A stretch of DNA of 64,000 nt from positions 4,117,579-4,181,578 of the forward strand of contig CM049307.1 in assembly GCA_026874595.1 (NCBI GenBank). Direction: 5' to 3'. The notes beneath the pieces were generated by a model. The model ran no database searches. It was not told where the DNA came from and saw nothing but the letters and a program-made list of their open reading frames with translations. Position 1 is the stretch's first letter. Each line of letters opens with the position of its first letter. The stretch comes from Sipunculus nudus. Taxonomy: Eukaryota > Annelida > Sipuncula > Golfingiida > Sipunculidae. The translations under genes and the position numbers were made by a program. Shown piece by piece: positions 51,248 to 59,139 of this stretch.

Positions 51248-52447
51248 CTAAGAAAAGTTAAAGTCTACTCGTATTCTGTGGCGATCTTCTAAATGGTACA
51301 TGGAAACCTGCACATGTTCGGCATTTTGAAGCAAATCCAGCACGAGGGATGCTGCACGTAACGGGGTGCTGGAAACGTTCTCAAACCCTTCAATTTGTAT
51401 CTCGTCCTCTAGGTTTTCGTTTCCAGCATCTGCAAAAGTGCTGCCAACGCTTTGATCAAAATCATTCTGTCCACTGGCGATATCACTTGTTCCAGCATTC
51501 TGTAAGCCGACCGGCGGATTTTCAGGTACGTTTGCCGGTCCACCACTGTAGATTTCATGCGCCAGTCTTTCGTACTCCAGGTCAGCCTGGCCGAGAGTTC
51601 CATCAGTTCCCCAGGTATATCCCGACAGCCACTGGTGATTAAACTGCTGGGTGTTTTGGGGCGGGGTTCCTGGAGGAGTGAAAGGGGAGAATGCTCTTTG
51701 TGGAGTTGTTCGCCGCATGGGCTCAACAACTCCAACTGGTCTAATGTTTCTAGTGGTGGGGCTGTTGCTGGAAGGGGAGGCTGGGGGATCGTAAAACACG
51801 ACAGGTACTGGTGGGGAAGGGGAGCGGGATCGAATGGTGGTGGGGGTATTGGGGAGTAAGGCGGAGGCGAGGTTTTGACCAGTGGCTGATGGAGACTCAC
51901 CCGAGGTACTGCTGATGGTGACGGTGGTCGTGGTGGTGCAGCTACGTGTGTTGCTTCTTCTTGGTTTTCTTGGTGCACCAGGGCAGGAGCATACCACTTG
52001 AATGGCTTGGCTTGGGGTGCATGGATCTGCTGACCTGTGTGGACTTCTGTCACGGCATTCTTGGCTGTCGTTGCCCCGCCACCGGGTTGTATCGTTGATG
52101 GTAGGGGTATTGCTGCCTTCGTGTGGGTACAGCAGCTCTCTTCTTGCACCAGTTCTTTCATGGTGTTGTCTATTTCTTGCGACGAAATAGGTTGACTGAA
52201 TTGTGTTCTCGGTAATGTGTCTACCCGTTGATTGCTCTTTTTCATTCTCTTGTCTTTCTTCAACTTCCAGCAAGCCAGCAGAGTCTTGAGCCCCATTCTC
52301 CATCTTTTGACAGGCGTGTATTTCGGCAAACGAGCAAAATCTAATGGCGTGAAGTGGCGAGTGTGGCATGAGCCGGGTAGATATAGCTGTGTGGGTTGTG
52401 ACAAAACCATTGTAGGGCAGGGGTAGACAAGTGTTGTGCGGGACCAT
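51248..52447 (-). CDS. Early-type Ser/Pro-rich protein, 399 aa (frame 1 of an overlapping pair)
   Basis: ATG at 52447; an internal ATG at 52303 starts the more protein-like part (MENGAQDSAG). The middle is Ser/Thr/Pro-rich and probably disordered. The C-terminal third is ordered-looking and acidic (QWLSGYTWGTDGTLGQADLE, NLEDEIQIEGFENV). No family recognised. It lies next to the left terminus, on the strand of the other presumed early gene. A second long ORF in another frame overlaps it for about 1 kb, so either this frame or both may be expressed. CCAAT and NRF-1-type sites lie upstream. A transcription or host-manipulation factor is possible but unproven. Confidence 0.6.
   Translation of the reverse strand: MVPHNTCLPLPYNGFVTTHTAISTRLMPHSPLHAIRFCSFAEIHACQKMENGAQDSAGLLEVEERQENEKEQSTGRHITENTIQSTYFVARNRQHHERTGARRELLYPHEGSNTPTINDTTRWRGNDSQECRDRSPHRSADPCTPSQAIQVVCSCPGAPRKPRRSNTRSCTTTTTVTISSTSGESPSATGQNLASALLPNTPTTIRSRSPSPPVPVVFYDPPASPSSNSPTTRNIRPVGVVEPMRRTTPQRAFSPFTPPGTPPQNTQQFNHQWLSGYTWGTDGTLGQADLEYERLAHEIYSGGPANVPENPPVGLQNAGTSDIASGQNDFDQSVGSTFADAGNENLEDEIQIEGFENVSSTPLRAASLVLDLLQNAEHVQVSMYHLEDRHRIRVDFNFS
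51409..52410 (-). CDS. Early-type Pro-rich protein with PPxY motif, 333 aa (frame 2 of an overlapping pair)
   Basis: First ATG at 52410, 37 bases inside the 399-aa frame, so leaky scanning could reach it. The N-terminal part is basic (KRWRMGLKTLLACWKLKKDK). The centre is very Pro-rich and contains PPPY (a PPxY, WW-domain-binding motif). The C-terminus looks like folded helical sequence (LKIRRSAYRMLEQVISPVDR then MILIKALAALLQ). The frame is open for 333 codons entirely inside the other ORF. Function unknown. The alternative is that it is a chance open frame favoured by GC-rich Pro/Ser sequence. Confidence 0.5.
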   Translation of the reverse strand: MVLSQPTQLYLPGSCHTRHFTPLDFARLPKYTPVKRWRMGLKTLLACWKLKKDKRMKKSNQRVDTLPRTQFSQPISSQEIDNTMKELVQEESCCTHTKAAIPLPSTIQPGGGATTAKNAVTEVHTGQQIHAPQAKPFKWYAPALVHQENQEEATHVAAPPRPPSPSAVPRVSLHQPLVKTSPPPYSPIPPPPFDPAPLPHQYLSCFTIPQPPLPATAPPLETLDQLELLSPCGEQLHKEHSPLSLLQEPRPKTPSSLITSGCRDIPGELMELSARLTWSTKDWRMKSTVVDRQTYLKIRRSAYRMLEQVISPVDRMILIKALAALLQMLETKT

Positions 52448-52570
52448 GATTCAAACACAAGCAACCAATCAGCTCACAGCATTCAATCCTGCACACCCCT
52501 TACTGAATACAATGAGAACGGTCGTGTGTGAAATGAACTTTATTCCGGAAGACCAATGGGAAAATTATAC

Positions 52571-52631
52571 TGCGCATGCGCAAACGGAAAATAACTGGAA
52601 AAACACCTTAATACAAAACTGCGCATGCGCA
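52571..52631. promoter_or_regulatory. Twin NRF-1-type palindromes upstream of the - strand ORF pair
   Basis: TGCGCATGCGCA occurs exactly at 52571-52582 and 52620-52631, each followed by 'aa(a/c)cggaaa'. This is the optimal palindrome for animal nuclear respiratory factor 1. CCAAT motifs lie at about 52464 and 52551. No TATA box is evident, consistent with an NRF-1/CCAAT-type promoter for the genes starting at 52447 and 52410. Confidence 0.7.
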
Positions 52632-52843
52632 ACCGGAAACAAACGGGAACTTTACCTTAAACTAGTAAAATATATAATATTTTAACTTTTAAAAACACCT
52701 TATAAGCTGATCTGAACATTACAAATATATTTTTACATGTTTTCCTTGATAAAACTTAGCAGTTTTAATGCTCCCTTCACCGCAATTCGGGTGGTAGTTA
52801 TTAGGGCGATAGTGGTCAGTAGCCCACCCGCCACCGCTTTCAG

Positions 52844-54415
52844 TCATTCCTCATCACTGTGGTTGCACACCTTCTCATTATCCTTCTGTTTAATGTACAA
52901 TCTTTTGCACGTTCCACAGGCGCCATTGTACTTGGATGGGAGCATAATGTTGACAGCTTGTTCGATTTCATGGTTCATGCCTGGAATAGAGATGGCTTTA
53001 ATGAGTTCCACCATGTTGTTGAGGGTGAAGTATTTCTCTTGGAGGCGCACCACAATTCCTATGCTACCGTCAAATTTTGAGTGGGTGTACATGATCATTT
53101 GATAATCTGGATCGTAACACCAAGAGAAACGTTCACCGTTTTCACCTATCACATCCCACACTCTTACACACACATCTGCACTGGTGTCATTTCCCCGTTT
53201 TACAGCCATGAAACCAGAGCTATCGATGTAGGCGTTTTGGTTTGAGCGTTTGTTGTTGGCGGCTAGCGCCATCATTTCCAGTGCTCTAGGACACAACATT
53301 CCTTTGGCGACTATTTTGTCTAGACCGACTCCCTTCCACACATCTTCATTTACTTCTTTGACCACGCCATGTTCTGTCGGCCTTTCTTCTCTCCATTTTT
53401 GGGCCAGGAAGTAACGTGTTTTGGGGACAAGGAGGCCTGTCACATTTCCAGTTCCCAGGTCCAGTTTTATTTCGTCTTGACGGACCAGGATGAATTCATC
53501 CGTTACAAAGAGAGCCACTTCCATTCTGGCTTTCCAATAGGGATATTCCTGTGATCCTGTAAAATAACGGTAACCTCTTGTTCTCTTTTTTCTTTTGTCT
53601 GTGGTTACCATGACAGTTTCTGGAAATTTCTTCTGGTTCAGGAGGAGAAGGGTGTGGCACATGAGGTTCAAGCGGTACTGTGTGTTTGGAATCCTGAGGC
53701 CGTGGTTACAGGCGTTGTGGATAGGGTCTAGGTACTCTTCAAGCAGGTAAACAAATGGCGTTATTCGTGGTGGGTTCCAGGATCCACGAGGTACATCTTT
53801 GGGTCTTTTCTTGGAATCTGCCACAATGTCATGACCTCTCTCATACAGTTTGTCGAGTGCATTGGACATTTTTCTTTTGTGTTCTTTGAACAAGACATCT
53901 TCCCACATGCCTGACATAAAATGACCTTTGTCATAGTCGTCTTCATCGGAAGAGGAGGAGGACAAGGAGGTGGAGGAAGGAGTAGTAGTAGTAGTAGTAC
54001 CTCCCGTGTCTTCACAGGGGTAGTTTACAGGTTCGGCTTCTTTTTTGCACATTTCTTCAGTGACAGGAACTGTCTTTTTCATGTAGCAGTTAAACAAGGT
54101 ATCTAGTGGGCTTGGTGCCACTTGACTAGATTCCATCCACTGGGCCACTTTCTCCATGTCATATTTCCTTTGGGCTTCATGGATGGTTATTTCTGTATCT
54201 TCTTCTTCTTCTTCTGCTCCGTTGTCTACTTGCGTGTTCTGGTCTTTGTTTTCCTCAAATTTAACTGTGATTGGCTCCATGTCATTACCGCACCTAGCAA
54301 AATCGTCTTCCAATAAGGTGGACTGGGGGTTGGGGGGTCTGTCGCACTGGTCGTCGGGATCAATGCTGGAGATGGAAATGTGATCAGATTGTGTTTCGTT
54401 GCCGCTCTCTTCCAT
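52844..54415 (-). CDS. Acidic-N-terminus protein of unknown function, 523 aa
   Basis: ATG at 54415, about 50 bp after a TATAAAA on the same strand. Residues 1-170 are acidic, with Glu, Thr and Ser runs, and probably disordered. From about residue 175 the sequence looks globular (KRKMSNALDKLYERGHD, NPPRITPFVYLLEEYLDPIH, NQNAYIDSSGFMAVKRG). The extreme C-terminus has C500-x2-C503 and C517-x-H519, a possible zinc knuckle. It is divergently transcribed from the polymerase, a position like that of single-strand DNA-binding or early regulatory proteins in related elements. That role is inference from layout and length; I see no diagnostic motif. Confidence 0.75.
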   Translation of the reverse strand: MEESGNETQSDHISISSIDPDDQCDRPPNPQSTLLEDDFARCGNDMEPITVKFEENKDQNTQVDNGAEEEEEDTEITIHEAQRKYDMEKVAQWMESSQVAPSPLDTLFNCYMKKTVPVTEEMCKKEAEPVNYPCEDTGGTTTTTTPSSTSLSSSSSDEDDYDKGHFMSGMWEDVLFKEHKRKMSNALDKLYERGHDIVADSKKRPKDVPRGSWNPPRITPFVYLLEEYLDPIHNACNHGLRIPNTQYRLNLMCHTLLLLNQKKFPETVMVTTDKRKKRTRGYRYFTGSQEYPYWKARMEVALFVTDEFILVRQDEIKLDLGTGNVTGLLVPKTRYFLAQKWREERPTEHGVVKEVNEDVWKGVGLDKIVAKGMLCPRALEMMALAANNKRSNQNAYIDSSGFMAVKRGNDTSADVCVRVWDVIGENGERFSWCYDPDYQMIMYTHSKFDGSIGIVVRLQEKYFTLNNMVELIKAISIPGMNHEIEQAVNIMLPSKYNGACGTCKRLYIKQKDNEKVCNHSDEE

Positions 54416-54464
54416 TTTGCTCTGTGCTCAAATGCGAAGTGAAGGGTAAAGCGTAGTTGCGGTG

Positions 54465-54471
54465 TTTTATA
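54465..54471 (-). promoter_or_regulatory. TATA box of the 523-aa gene
   Basis: TATAAAA on the - strand, 50 bp upstream of the ATG at 54415. It shares a 145-bp divergent promoter region with the + strand polymerase operon. Confidence 0.65.
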
Positions 54472-54478
54472 GAGTCAA

Positions 54479-54540
54479 ACCGGAAGCAAGGTGGGAAAAC
54501 TCATTGCTCATGCGCGGACCTCCCGGAAGCCACACGGAAA
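54479..54540. promoter_or_regulatory. Divergent early promoter core with ETS-type and NRF-1-half motifs
   Basis: Contains 'accggaag' (54479), 'tcatgcgcgg' (about 54508) and 'cccggaagcc' (about 54522) between the two opposing TATA boxes. CCGGAAG is the ETS/GABP core. Host factor use is inferred from motif identity only. Confidence 0.45.
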
Positions 54541-54559
54541 AACTGCACTGATCCCAGCT

Positions 54560-54567
54560 TATTTAAA
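54560..54567 (+). promoter_or_regulatory. TATA-like box (TATTTAAA) of the polymerase operon
   Basis: TATTTAAA lies 44 bp before the ATG at 54611, in the normal position for a short-leader viral transcript. Confidence 0.55.
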
Positions 54568-54610
54568 GCCCCAGTGTTGCCCGCCCGCGGGTTTTTCCAC
54601 GCAAGCAAGA

Positions 54611-55288
54611 ATGACGTTCAACAGCGACACCGGGCCTTTTTCTGTGACACTCCAAAGGGAGAGTATGTTCAACAAGTTCAGGAAAAAGGGAATTTCTTTG
54701 AAAATTCAACCAGATTTACAAAAGTTGGACCAAATGAAACCATACAATGCTTTGTATACCGTGTTCGAACCTTTGTTAGAAGAATGGAAAAAGGACAAGC
54801 CGGCAAACACCTACATGCAAGTCAACATGACATCGCCCGGATTGCAAAACAAAGCCTTCAACACCAAATGGTTGATTAAAGAGGACCTGACCTTAGAATA
54901 CATTATGACACAAGTCGAGAAAACCCTCAACAGCAACGAGTCTTTCAAGTTAGACCAAGATTTTGAACTGGAGCTGAAATCGGTAGAATTGCCACAAATT
55001 TCAGGTTCACCCAATTACTCTTTGGAAGAATTGATCAAAGCTAACCCACATACGTATGTAGACCCTGGCCACTTTAACACCACATTTTTGACACAAGATT
55101 GTTTTATTGCTACCGTGGTATTTATGTGCTGGATGGAAGATAACACAAAGTTAAGAGGAATAAAAAGAAAAAGAGGGGAAAACGTTTCTTTGAGAAGGGA
55201 GAGACCACTTACTGGCAAAGAAATATCATTATGGGTAGAGGAAATTTCCCGTGTGAAAAAAAAGCTAAAGTTGCAACAACCTTCGTAA
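54611..55288 (+). CDS. Polinton polymerase N-terminal region encoded as a separate 225-aa ORF
   Basis: ATG at 54611 (MTFNSDTGPFSV); the same frame is open further upstream but without an ATG. The sequence resembles the region preceding the Cys-rich domain in Polinton/adintovirus family B polymerases: an amphipathic start, a TYMQVNMTSPGL block, then a helix (EYIMTQVEKTLNSNESFKLD) and CFIATVVFM. The C-terminal 50 residues are very basic (IKRKRGEN, RVKKKLKL). It overlaps the polymerase frame by 58 nt. The A AAA AAG heptamer at 55258-55264 in its frame could shift ribosomes into the polymerase. Otherwise it is a stand-alone protein or the product of a one-base indel. Confidence 0.7.
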   Translation: MTFNSDTGPFSVTLQRESMFNKFRKKGISLKIQPDLQKLDQMKPYNALYTVFEPLLEEWKKDKPANTYMQVNMTSPGLQNKAFNTKWLIKEDLTLEYIMTQVEKTLNSNESFKLDQDFELELKSVELPQISGSPNYSLEELIKANPHTYVDPGHFNTTFLTQDCFIATVVFMCWMEDNTKLRGIKRKRGENVSLRRERPLTGKEISLWVEEISRVKKKLKLQQPS

Positions 55289-58200
55289 CCGTGCGTGACA
55301 TGGCTGAAATTGCCAAACAGTTTCCGGATAAAAACATTTTGGTTTTTCACGGGCGCAAAGCAAGCGAAATTTTATTCCGATCTACTAGCTGGAATCCAAA
55401 GAACCCCACGCTGTACATTTTAGCTGTAGGTAACCATACCGTGGGGATTTTGAAGATAAAATCCCATTTAGAGACGAAGCGTGACATATGTTGGGCATGT
55501 TGCAAAGCCGTGAGAAATAAAGGTGCACACTTGTGCCAGGGCACGTGTAAACATTGCGGATACAGCCCGCCGTGCACTTTACCACGGGGTGACAATGTTC
55601 GTAGATGTGAGGAATGCGGGTGGTATGGATTTTTAGGGGAGGGGTGCTTTAAGAACCACTCTTTAAAACAACCCGGGCACAAACATAAGATTTGCGAAAG
55701 GCGGCGGGTATGTCCAAAGTGCAGGGGTATAATAAAAAACGGAGAACATAAATGTCACATGTACACCTGCAAAATATGTTACGTACAAATAAAAAAAGGA
55801 GGCGACCACATTTGTTACATGCGTGCGCTCTCTGGTGAAAAGATAGCCCGGGCAAATTTTCGGCCGTACATTTTTTGGGATACAGAATGCGTACAATCAG
55901 AACCTGAGGGCAAAAAAGGCCTGCGTACACACACAGTGAATGCTGTGGTGTGCCATTACGTGTGCGCAACTTGTTTGAAGAATGTGGAAATGGAGAAGGT
56001 ACTCACCGCCAACTTAGGCTGCATTTGCACACAGCGGCGCTTTCATTCAGCAGAAGTATTTTTTGATTGGATTTTTGGTCCCGCTTTAAAGCTTGACCCG
56101 AAAAACAAACCTGTTTGTTTTGCTCACAATTTCGGCGGTTACGATGGGGGTTTTTTACAACAATACCTTATTTCACGCGGGATGGCCGCCACATCACTGC
56201 TTACACGCGGACTGCGTATACTCAGTTTGACAGTGTGTGGGGTAGATTTTAAAGACAGTTTAAATCTGATCCCCATAGGCCTGGCAAAATTTTCTAAAGC
56301 GTTTGGGTTGAAAGAACTGAAGAAAGGGTATTTCCCATATGAGTTTAACACCGCGGAAAATATTAATTACGTCGGGGAGACACCACCCGTGCGGTTTTTT
56401 AAACAAGTAGGCGATCCCGAGTTTTTGGAGTGGCATTCGAACCAAGTGGACAGCGGGTACGTATGGAACCACCGTGAAGAATTGTTCCAGTATTGCAACA
56501 GTGATGTGGAACTTCTTAAACAAGGATGTTTAAAATTCCGTGAATCGTACATGAAAAAAGCAGGCTTTGATCTCTTTTTGCACGCGGTGACCCTACCTTC
56601 CGCTTGCATGAAAGACTACCGGTTAAATTATTTGTGTGAGAACCAGATTGCTATGATCCCACCGCAGATCACTCGCACACACCTGTCAGTTATAGCCGAC
56701 CTGTGGCTGGCGGAAAAGCAAACGGAAACAGATTTCCACATCCGCCGCGGCAGCGACACTTGGAACGGGAAAGAGTGTCGGGTCCAGTTAAAGAATGGAA
56801 AATACGTCTCCGTCGATGGGTATTGCCCCGAAACGTCCACCGTCTACGAATTTAACGGATGCGTGTGGCACGGTTGTGTCCTGTGCACGCAGCCCGATGG
56901 TACAGTTCCTAACACGGACATGCCCAACTACGTGGCCTACGCTAAACAGATAGATAAGCAAGAGGAGTTGAAAGCCGCAGGTTACCAAGTGGAGGTACTC
57001 TGGGAACACGAATATGCTGTCCGGAAAAGTCCTTTGATGAAAACACCGCAGTACCATGTACAACCACGTGAGGCTTTTTTCGGGGGAAGGACAAACGCAA
57101 CTTGTTTATTCAGAGAAGTCAAAGATGGAGAGAGAATCGATTATTACGATGTCACTTCCATGTATCCATACGTCCAGAAAACCAAATGTTACCCTGTAGG
57201 TATACCGCAAGTGATTCAGAAGCCAACGGAAAAACAGTTGCTCGAAAGCCCTGGCGGGATTATCTGCGCCGCCTTTTTACCTCCCCGACACCTATTCAAC
57301 CCCGTTTTACCCTACCGGACATGCGGTAAGCTGATGTTCCCGTTGTGTGCGAAATGCGCCGAAACGCAAAACCAGTGGGAGCCGTGCACCCATACAGAAG
57401 CAGAACGCGTTTTGAGGGGGTGTTGGTGTACACCGGAAGCATTGAAAGCCTTGGAAAAAGGGTATGTGTTTTATGAAGGTTACGAACTTTGGGAATGGAA
57501 AACCTGGGAGAACATTTTCGCTTCTTATATCGAAAAATGGTACCAGTTGAAAACCCAAGCTTCCGGTTGGCCTACAGATGACCTGGACGAGAGAGAAAAG
57601 TACGTGGTTGAATTGCAAGAAAAGCAAGGGGTTACAATAAACCCGGAAGAGGTGGCTCACAATCCTTCCATGCGTTTTGTGGCAAAACAGGCCTTGAACA
57701 CCTTATGGGGAAAATTTGGGCAAAAAGACGGGCTAATGCAAAGAAAACAAGTGGACAGTTATGACGACCTGATATCCATTTTACACGATGACACCAAAGA
57801 AGTGATGGAAATAGTGAATTTGGGGGACCATCTGCTGCAAATTGAATGGAAACCAAAGGAAACAGATTACGAGCTGGGGAAGACTAATAATCCTGTGATC
57901 GCGGCATTCACAACTTGTTACGGCCGGTTGGAATTATATAGAGTTTTGGACTTTTTAGATCAGAGGGTGTTGTATTTCGACACTGATTCGGTCGTGTTTC
58001 ATTCCAAACGGGAGGACCCCATGCCACCCACAGGGCACTTGTTGGGAGATCTGACTGACGAGATGGAAGGAGGTGTCATCACACGGTTCGTCAGCGGAGG
58101 ACCAAAAAATTATGGATACATTGGGAAAAGCCCAAAAGGTGAAACTGTGACCTGTCAAAAAGCCAGAGGTTTCCACGTGGGGAAGCGAGTGGCCTTTGAT

Positions 58201-58422
58201 GATTTGAAATACATGGTGGAAGCTTTGTTGGAAAAACGTGAACAAAACGGTATAAATTTGCCCGTAGATTTTTACGTGGTGAGGAGCAAGGAAGGGTTGG
58301 TGAAATCCACTTCTTTAGACAAGCTGTACACAGCGGTGTACGACAAACGCCGCTTTTGGCGTGAAGGTGATCCGTTAGATATGTTTACAACATTTCCTTT
58401 TGGATTTGAAATAAAGGCTTGA
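55231..58422 (+). CDS. polB: Protein-primed family B DNA polymerase
   Basis: 1063 aa from ATG 55231; replicates the element from its termini. Residues about 87-195 form a Cys/His-rich region with many C-x2-C pairs. The 3'-5' exonuclease has D217/E219 (FWDTEC), N300...D305 (HNFGGYD) and Y421-x3-D425 (YCNSD). A VYEFNGCVWHGC block at about 538-549 is an endonuclease-like insertion found in Polinton-type polymerases. Polymerase motif A is D640-VTSMYP, motif B K819-x3-N823-x3-GK828 and motif C D917-TD919-S. All catalytic acids are present, so the ORF looks functional. The N-terminal region of its relatives sits in the preceding frame. An AATAAA overlaps the 3' end (58409). Confidence 0.95.
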   Translation: MGRGNFPCEKKAKVATTFVTVRDMAEIAKQFPDKNILVFHGRKASEILFRSTSWNPKNPTLYILAVGNHTVGILKIKSHLETKRDICWACCKAVRNKGAHLCQGTCKHCGYSPPCTLPRGDNVRRCEECGWYGFLGEGCFKNHSLKQPGHKHKICERRRVCPKCRGIIKNGEHKCHMYTCKICYVQIKKGGDHICYMRALSGEKIARANFRPYIFWDTECVQSEPEGKKGLRTHTVNAVVCHYVCATCLKNVEMEKVLTANLGCICTQRRFHSAEVFFDWIFGPALKLDPKNKPVCFAHNFGGYDGGFLQQYLISRGMAATSLLTRGLRILSLTVCGVDFKDSLNLIPIGLAKFSKAFGLKELKKGYFPYEFNTAENINYVGETPPVRFFKQVGDPEFLEWHSNQVDSGYVWNHREELFQYCNSDVELLKQGCLKFRESYMKKAGFDLFLHAVTLPSACMKDYRLNYLCENQIAMIPPQITRTHLSVIADLWLAEKQTETDFHIRRGSDTWNGKECRVQLKNGKYVSVDGYCPETSTVYEFNGCVWHGCVLCTQPDGTVPNTDMPNYVAYAKQIDKQEELKAAGYQVEVLWEHEYAVRKSPLMKTPQYHVQPREAFFGGRTNATCLFREVKDGERIDYYDVTSMYPYVQKTKCYPVGIPQVIQKPTEKQLLESPGGIICAAFLPPRHLFNPVLPYRTCGKLMFPLCAKCAETQNQWEPCTHTEAERVLRGCWCTPEALKALEKGYVFYEGYELWEWKTWENIFASYIEKWYQLKTQASGWPTDDLDEREKYVVELQEKQGVTINPEEVAHNPSMRFVAKQALNTLWGKFGQKDGLMQRKQVDSYDDLISILHDDTKEVMEIVNLGDHLLQIEWKPKETDYELGKTNNPVIAAFTTCYGRLELYRVLDFLDQRVLYFDTDSVVFHSKREDPMPPTGHLLGDLTDEMEGGVITRFVSGGPKNYGYIGKSPKGETVTCQKARGFHVGKRVAFDDLKYMVEALLEKREQNGINLPVDFYVVRSKEGLVKSTSLDKLYTAVYDKRRFWREGDPLDMFTTFPFGFEIKA
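55258..55264 (+). promoter_or_regulatory. Candidate -1 ribosomal frameshift site A AAA AAG
   Basis: Eight A followed by G at 55256-55264. In the frame of the 225-aa ORF the codons are AAA AAA AAG, so the heptamer A AAA AAG is in the correct register, and the polymerase is in the -1 frame. The 225-aa frame ends 24 nt later at TAA 55286-55288. I did not find a convincing downstream stem or pseudoknot by eye. Confidence 0.55.
58409..58414 (+). terminator. Polyadenylation signal AATAAA at the end of polB
   Basis: AATAAA overlaps the last codons of the polymerase gene, upstream of the TATA box of the next gene. Confidence 0.5.
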
Positions 58423-58473
58423 CGTTCATTGTGAAATTTTGTTGTGTTTTTTTTACTGTTGTTGAGGAAGAGG

Positions 58474-58480
58474 TATAAAA
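58474..58480 (+). promoter_or_regulatory. TATA box of the packaging ATPase gene
   Basis: 'ggtataaaagtg', 45 bp upstream of the ATG at 58519. It also precedes a 25-codon uORF at 58503 in another frame. Confidence 0.65.
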
Positions 58481-58502
58481 GTGCGTGCATGTGTGTATAG
58501 AA

Positions 58503-58520
58503 ATGATTTTAAAAAATCAT
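58503..58520. promoter_or_regulatory. Inverted repeat at the ATPase start
   Basis: 'atgatttt' and 'aaaatcat' separated by two bases, immediately before and partly over the ATPase ATG. The first ATG opens a short uORF that overlaps the ATPase start in another frame. It could tune initiation. Confidence 0.5.
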
Positions 58521-59139
58521 GTGGTACAAATTCAAACACCCGTTCACCATGTTGGTGGCGGGCCCAACGTCTTCCGGTAAAACCTATTGGGTATCCCGTT
58601 TGTTAAATCACTTACACAAAATGACAGACCCAGTGCCTGAACGCGTGTTGTGGTGCTATGCCGAAATGCAACCTCTGTACGAAGATTTGAAGGAGATGAT
58701 GAAAGAGAAAATTTTCTTTCAAGAAGGGTTACCCCCCAGGGCTATAAAACCAAACACATTACTGATCGTGGATGATTTAATGCGTGAAAGCGGAGTAGAA
58801 ACGGCAAAAATATTTGAGAAAGGCAGCCATCACCGGAACATATCGGTTATTTTTATTGTTCAAAATTTGTTTCATCAGAAAAAAGAACAGCGGGACATTT
58901 CACTGAACGCGCATTACATTGTGTTATTGAAAAATCCCAGAGATAGGTTACAGTTTGAATCATTAGCCCGTCAGGTGTTTCCCACTAAAGCACGTGAATT
59001 GCGGGAAGTTTACAACGACGCCACACGCGAACCACACGGGTACCTGTTGCTCGATTTCACACAGACGTGCCCTGACGAATACCGGCTGAGGACTCATATT
59101 TTCCCGGGAGAGGAACACATTTATTACGGTTTGGGGTGA
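58519..59139 (+). CDS. DNA-packaging ATPase (A32/FtsK-HerA-like)
   Basis: 206 aa, the usual compact length for Polinton/adintovirus packaging ATPases. Walker A GPTSSGKT at residues 15-22, close to the N-terminus after the typical HPFTMLVAG lead. Walker B LLIVDD at 81-86, then a polar sensor strand (VIFIVQN at about 110-116). It is thought to pump genomic DNA into the capsid. Its TGA overlaps the ATG of the next gene (TGATG), so the downstream ORF may be translated by reinitiation. All motifs are intact. Confidence 0.93.
   Translation: MWYKFKHPFTMLVAGPTSSGKTYWVSRLLNHLHKMTDPVPERVLWCYAEMQPLYEDLKEMMKEKIFFQEGLPPRAIKPNTLLIVDDLMRESGVETAKIFEKGSHHRNISVIFIVQNLFHQKKEQRDISLNAHYIVLLKNPRDRLQFESLARQVFPTKARELREVYNDATREPHGYLLLDFTQTCPDEYRLRTHIFPGEEHIYYGLG

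Noticed and set aside
54457-54879. 140-codon + ORF overlapping the polymerase N-terminal ORF
   Set aside because: Begins at TTG and reads as an out-of-frame shadow of the 225-aa ORF.
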